Assembly: GCA_003551865.1 (NCBI GenBank)
Contig: PUNU01000201.1
Location: 1-8,020 of the forward strand
Length of the DNA stretch: 8,020 bases
Reading direction: 5' to 3'
Source of the DNA: Syntrophomonadaceae bacterium
Lineage (GTDB): Bacteria; Bacillota_D; Dethiobacteria; DTU022
A program made the position numbers and the translations under genes. Each line of letters starts with the position of its first letter. The stretch's first letter is position 1. Shown in pieces: positions 6,088 through 8,020 of the stretch. Under the pieces are notes generated by a model. It saw only the letters and a list, made by a program, of their open reading frames with translations, was not told where the DNA came from and ran no database searches.

Positions 6088-7923
6088 GTGACCCAGGGCA
6101 TACCGGAAGAAAAAATTGACGAAATAAGGCAGAGGACCGACCTGGTCGACCTGGTCGGGGAGTACATCAAGATAGAAAGAAGAGGGAGAAACATGGTAGG
6201 CCTCTGCCCGTTTCACAGTGAAAAAACTCCTTCTTTTACCGTTTCGCCGGATAAGCAGTTGTATCACTGCTTTGGCTGCGGGGCTTCCGGCAATGCATTC
6301 AGCCTGATCATGCAGATGGAAAACCTCAGCTTTCCCGAAGCGGTGCGGTCACTGGCCAGGCGGGCCGGAATCAGTATCCCCGAAGCGAAAGCGGCTTCCA
6401 GCGCAGAGCAGGGATTAAAAGAAGAGCTGTATAAGCTTAACGACCTTGCTGCGCGATATTATGTTTACTGTTTGAATAATTCTGAAGGAGGCAAGGTGGC
6501 TCTTGATTATTTGCAAAAAAGAGGACTTGACAGAGAAAAAATAGAATTATTCAAGTTAGGTTATGCTCCGGCGGGATGGACCAACTTTTTCGATTTTGCT
6601 CTGAAAAAAGGGATACAGCCCGACCTGCTGGTCAAAGCCGGGCTGGTTAATCCCGGCCGGGAAAATGGTTATTATGACCGCTTTCGAAACCGGATCATGT
6701 TCCCCATCTTCAATTTAAGCGGCAGGACAGCCGGTTTCGGCGGCAGAGCCCTCCAGGAAGGAGAAAAAACCGGGCCGAAGTACCTTAATTCACCCGAAAC
6801 TCCTGTGTTTGAAAAGGGCTCCATGCTTTACGGTCTGAACCTGGCCCGGGAGCATATCAGGCGAGAGAAAAAAGCCGTGGTCATGGAGGGCTACACTGAT
6901 GTGATTACCGCCTTCCAGGCAGACATAAAATATGCGGTCGCTTCACTGGGAACATCTTTAACGACGGCCCAGGCACGGCTGCTGCGAGCACAGGCCGATA
7001 CGGTAGTTACAGCTTATGATTCGGATACTGCCGGTGAAGCGGCAACCTGGCGGGGATTAAATATTTTGCAGGAATCAGGCTGCCTGGTGATGGTTGCCGA
7101 CCTGCCCGAGGGCAGTGATCCCGACAGCTATATCAGGGAAGCGGGTGCCGGTGCGTTTATTCAGCTCATAGAAAGTGCCAGGCCTTTGATGGAATACCGC
7201 CTGTCGCAGCTGAAAAAGAGATTTGATCTGACTGCCGACAAGGGAAGAATTGACTATATTGATGAGTTGATGTCTATTCTCATGGCGGCTGTCAATTATG
7301 TAGAACAGGATTACTACCTGAAAAAGGCGGCGGAAGAACTGGGAGTGGATGAAACCGCACTGCGCAGTGAGCTTAAAAAGAGGCGAAAAAGGGCCGGTAG
7401 TTTTCAAGAAAACAAAAAAAAGGAATCCGGGCCGGTTGCCGAGAAGATTAATATCAAACCGGCAGAAAAATTATTAATTTCTTTGATGTTGCAGAGCAAG
7501 GAAATTGCAGAACAAGGTCGAAATCTTTTAAAACTTGATTACATAGATGATTTGCAGGTAAAAAAAATAATCGAATCTATCTGGGAACTTTCCGCTTCTG
7601 AAAGATCGGTCAGCGCTGAAAAACTGCTCAGCCGGTTTGAAGATCCGCTGTTAATACAGCTGGTTACAGAAGCGGTAACAGATCCGGCCTTGCAGGATCT
7701 TCAACCCAAAACCGCGAAGCGTATGGTTGAAGACAGTGTCAACCAACTTCGAAAAAATTGGAAACAAAAAAAACAGCGGGAACTGCAAAGAAAACTGAAA
7801 GAACTTGAAGCCCAGGGGGAAAGTGAGCAGATAGAAAAATTGCTTCGTGAACATCAACAAACGATAGCGGAAATAGAAAGTAACCCTTACAGTTTTGATA
7901 AAGGAGGGGATTTCAATGGCTAA
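6088..7923 (+). CDS. dnaG: DNA primase DnaG
   Basis: DnaG makes the short RNA primers for lagging-strand synthesis and works with the replicative helicase. The 611-residue product from the GTG start is close to the roughly 600 of Bacillus DnaG. The N-terminal zinc-binding domain has Cys40, His43, Cys61 and Cys64 (CPFH and HCFGCG), the spacing seen in Bacillus-type primases. The catalytic core has the basic motif YDRFRNRIMFPI (196-207), SGRTAGFGGR (211-220) and the TOPRIM metal-binding residues Glu267 (MEGYTD), Asp311/Asp313 (YDSDTAG) and Asp344/Asp346 (SDPDSY). From about residue 440 follows a lysine- and glutamate-rich helical region, the place of the helicase-binding domain, weakly conserved as usual. 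All key residues are present. The gene is preceded by a possible attenuator and overlaps rpoD by 8 bases, the usual dnaG-rpoD pairing. Confidence 0.98.
   Translation: MTQGIPEEKIDEIRQRTDLVDLVGEYIKIERRGRNMVGLCPFHSEKTPSFTVSPDKQLYHCFGCGASGNAFSLIMQMENLSFPEAVRSLARRAGISIPEAKAASSAEQGLKEELYKLNDLAARYYVYCLNNSEGGKVALDYLQKRGLDREKIELFKLGYAPAGWTNFFDFALKKGIQPDLLVKAGLVNPGRENGYYDRFRNRIMFPIFNLSGRTAGFGGRALQEGEKTGPKYLNSPETPVFEKGSMLYGLNLAREHIRREKKAVVMEGYTDVITAFQADIKYAVASLGTSLTTAQARLLRAQADTVVTAYDSDTAGEAATWRGLNILQESGCLVMVADLPEGSDPDSYIREAGAGAFIQLIESARPLMEYRLSQLKKRFDLTADKGRIDYIDELMSILMAAVNYVEQDYYLKKAAEELGVDETALRSELKKRRKRAGSFQENKKKESGPVAEKINIKPAEKLLISLMLQSKEIAEQGRNLLKLDYIDDLQVKKIIESIWELSASERSVSAEKLLSRFEDPLLIQLVTEAVTDPALQDLQPKTAKRMVEDSVNQLRKNWKQKKQRELQRKLKELEAQGESEQIEKLLREHQQTIAEIESNPYSFDKGGDFNG
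7901..7907 (+). promoter_or_regulatory. Shine-Dalgarno site for rpoD inside the end of dnaG
   Basis: AAGGAGG lies 8 bases before the rpoD ATG at 7916 and within the last codons of dnaG. A consensus site here suggests rpoD is translated efficiently on its own account, as well as by possible coupling to dnaG. Confidence 0.8.
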
Positions 7924-8020
7924 AGATATAGAAAAAACTATATCTCTTGAAGACGCGCAGCATGAATTAATCGAGCGCGGTAAAAACAAGGGTTCTATCA
8001 GCTATAAAGAAATCATTGAA
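7916..8020 (+). CDS. rpoD: RNA polymerase primary sigma factor RpoD (SigA), N-terminal fragment
   Basis: Only the first 35 codons are present; the gene continues past the right edge. The peptide begins MAKDIEKTISLED and goes on with ELIERGKNKGSISYKEI, which matches the start of sigma region 1.1 in Firmicute primary sigma factors (compare the LIELGKKRGSLTYKEI-type stretch). The ATG has a consensus ribosome site and overlaps the dnaG stop by 8 bases. Position directly after dnaG is the standard place for the housekeeping sigma factor gene. Regions 2 to 4, which recognise the -10 and -35 boxes, are outside the window, so completeness cannot be judged. Confidence 0.92.
   Translation, partial: MAKDIEKTISLEDAQHELIERGKNKGSISYKEIIE

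Noticed and set aside
7651..7989. 112-codon minus-strand frame across the dnaG/rpoD junction
   Set aside because: Phenylalanine-rich peptide that mirrors lysine/glutamate-rich codons of dnaG; the plus-strand genes are certain.

Overview
The window reads as chromosomal DNA from an anaerobic, spore-former-type Firmicute (class Clostridia). The order and near relatives of the genes (YqfL-type PPDK regulator, PPDK, DnaG, RpoD), strong purine-rich Shine-Dalgarno sites, use of TTG and GTG starts, and a cysteine-rich flavin/iron-sulfur enzyme all point that way. The species cannot be named from the sequence. All genes lie on the plus strand and are intact, except the last, which runs off the right edge.

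Layout. Positions 1-145 hold no recognisable gene. An imperfect inverted repeat with a GGGGACGGTTC core, of the REP/MITE kind, lies just before the first gene. Positions 146-3621 carry a tightly linked regulatory pair: the pyruvate,phosphate dikinase (PPDK) regulatory kinase/phosphorylase and PPDK itself. PPDK shows the Thr-Ser-His target that the regulator modifies. A 100-base gap with a weak AT-rich terminator follows. Positions 3723-5810 encode one 695-residue electron-transfer flavoprotein. It joins an N-terminal iron-sulfur domain, a GltD/NfnB-like FAD/NAD(P) module, a two-[4Fe-4S] ferredoxin domain and a C-terminal FlpD/MvhD-like domain. It ends at a good intrinsic terminator (5839-5869).

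The next part is the primase/sigma-factor transcription unit. A leader of about 220 bases contains no convincing protein gene but has a hairpin plus U-run (6033-6063) only 24 bases before the dnaG start. A plausible competing pairing (5970-5980 with 6037-6047) makes an attenuator possible. dnaG (6088-7923) overlaps rpoD (from 7916) by 8 bases.

How the genes fit together: PPDK links pyruvate and phosphoenolpyruvate using ATP/AMP and pyrophosphate, and its partner switches it on and off. The flavoprotein probably moves electrons between a nicotinamide pool and low-potential iron-sulfur carriers, but its partners are not in the window. dnaG-rpoD is housekeeping. Most of the window is ordinary. 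The parts most worth a second look are the domain fusion and altered nucleotide-binding site of the flavoprotein, and the possible attenuator before dnaG.
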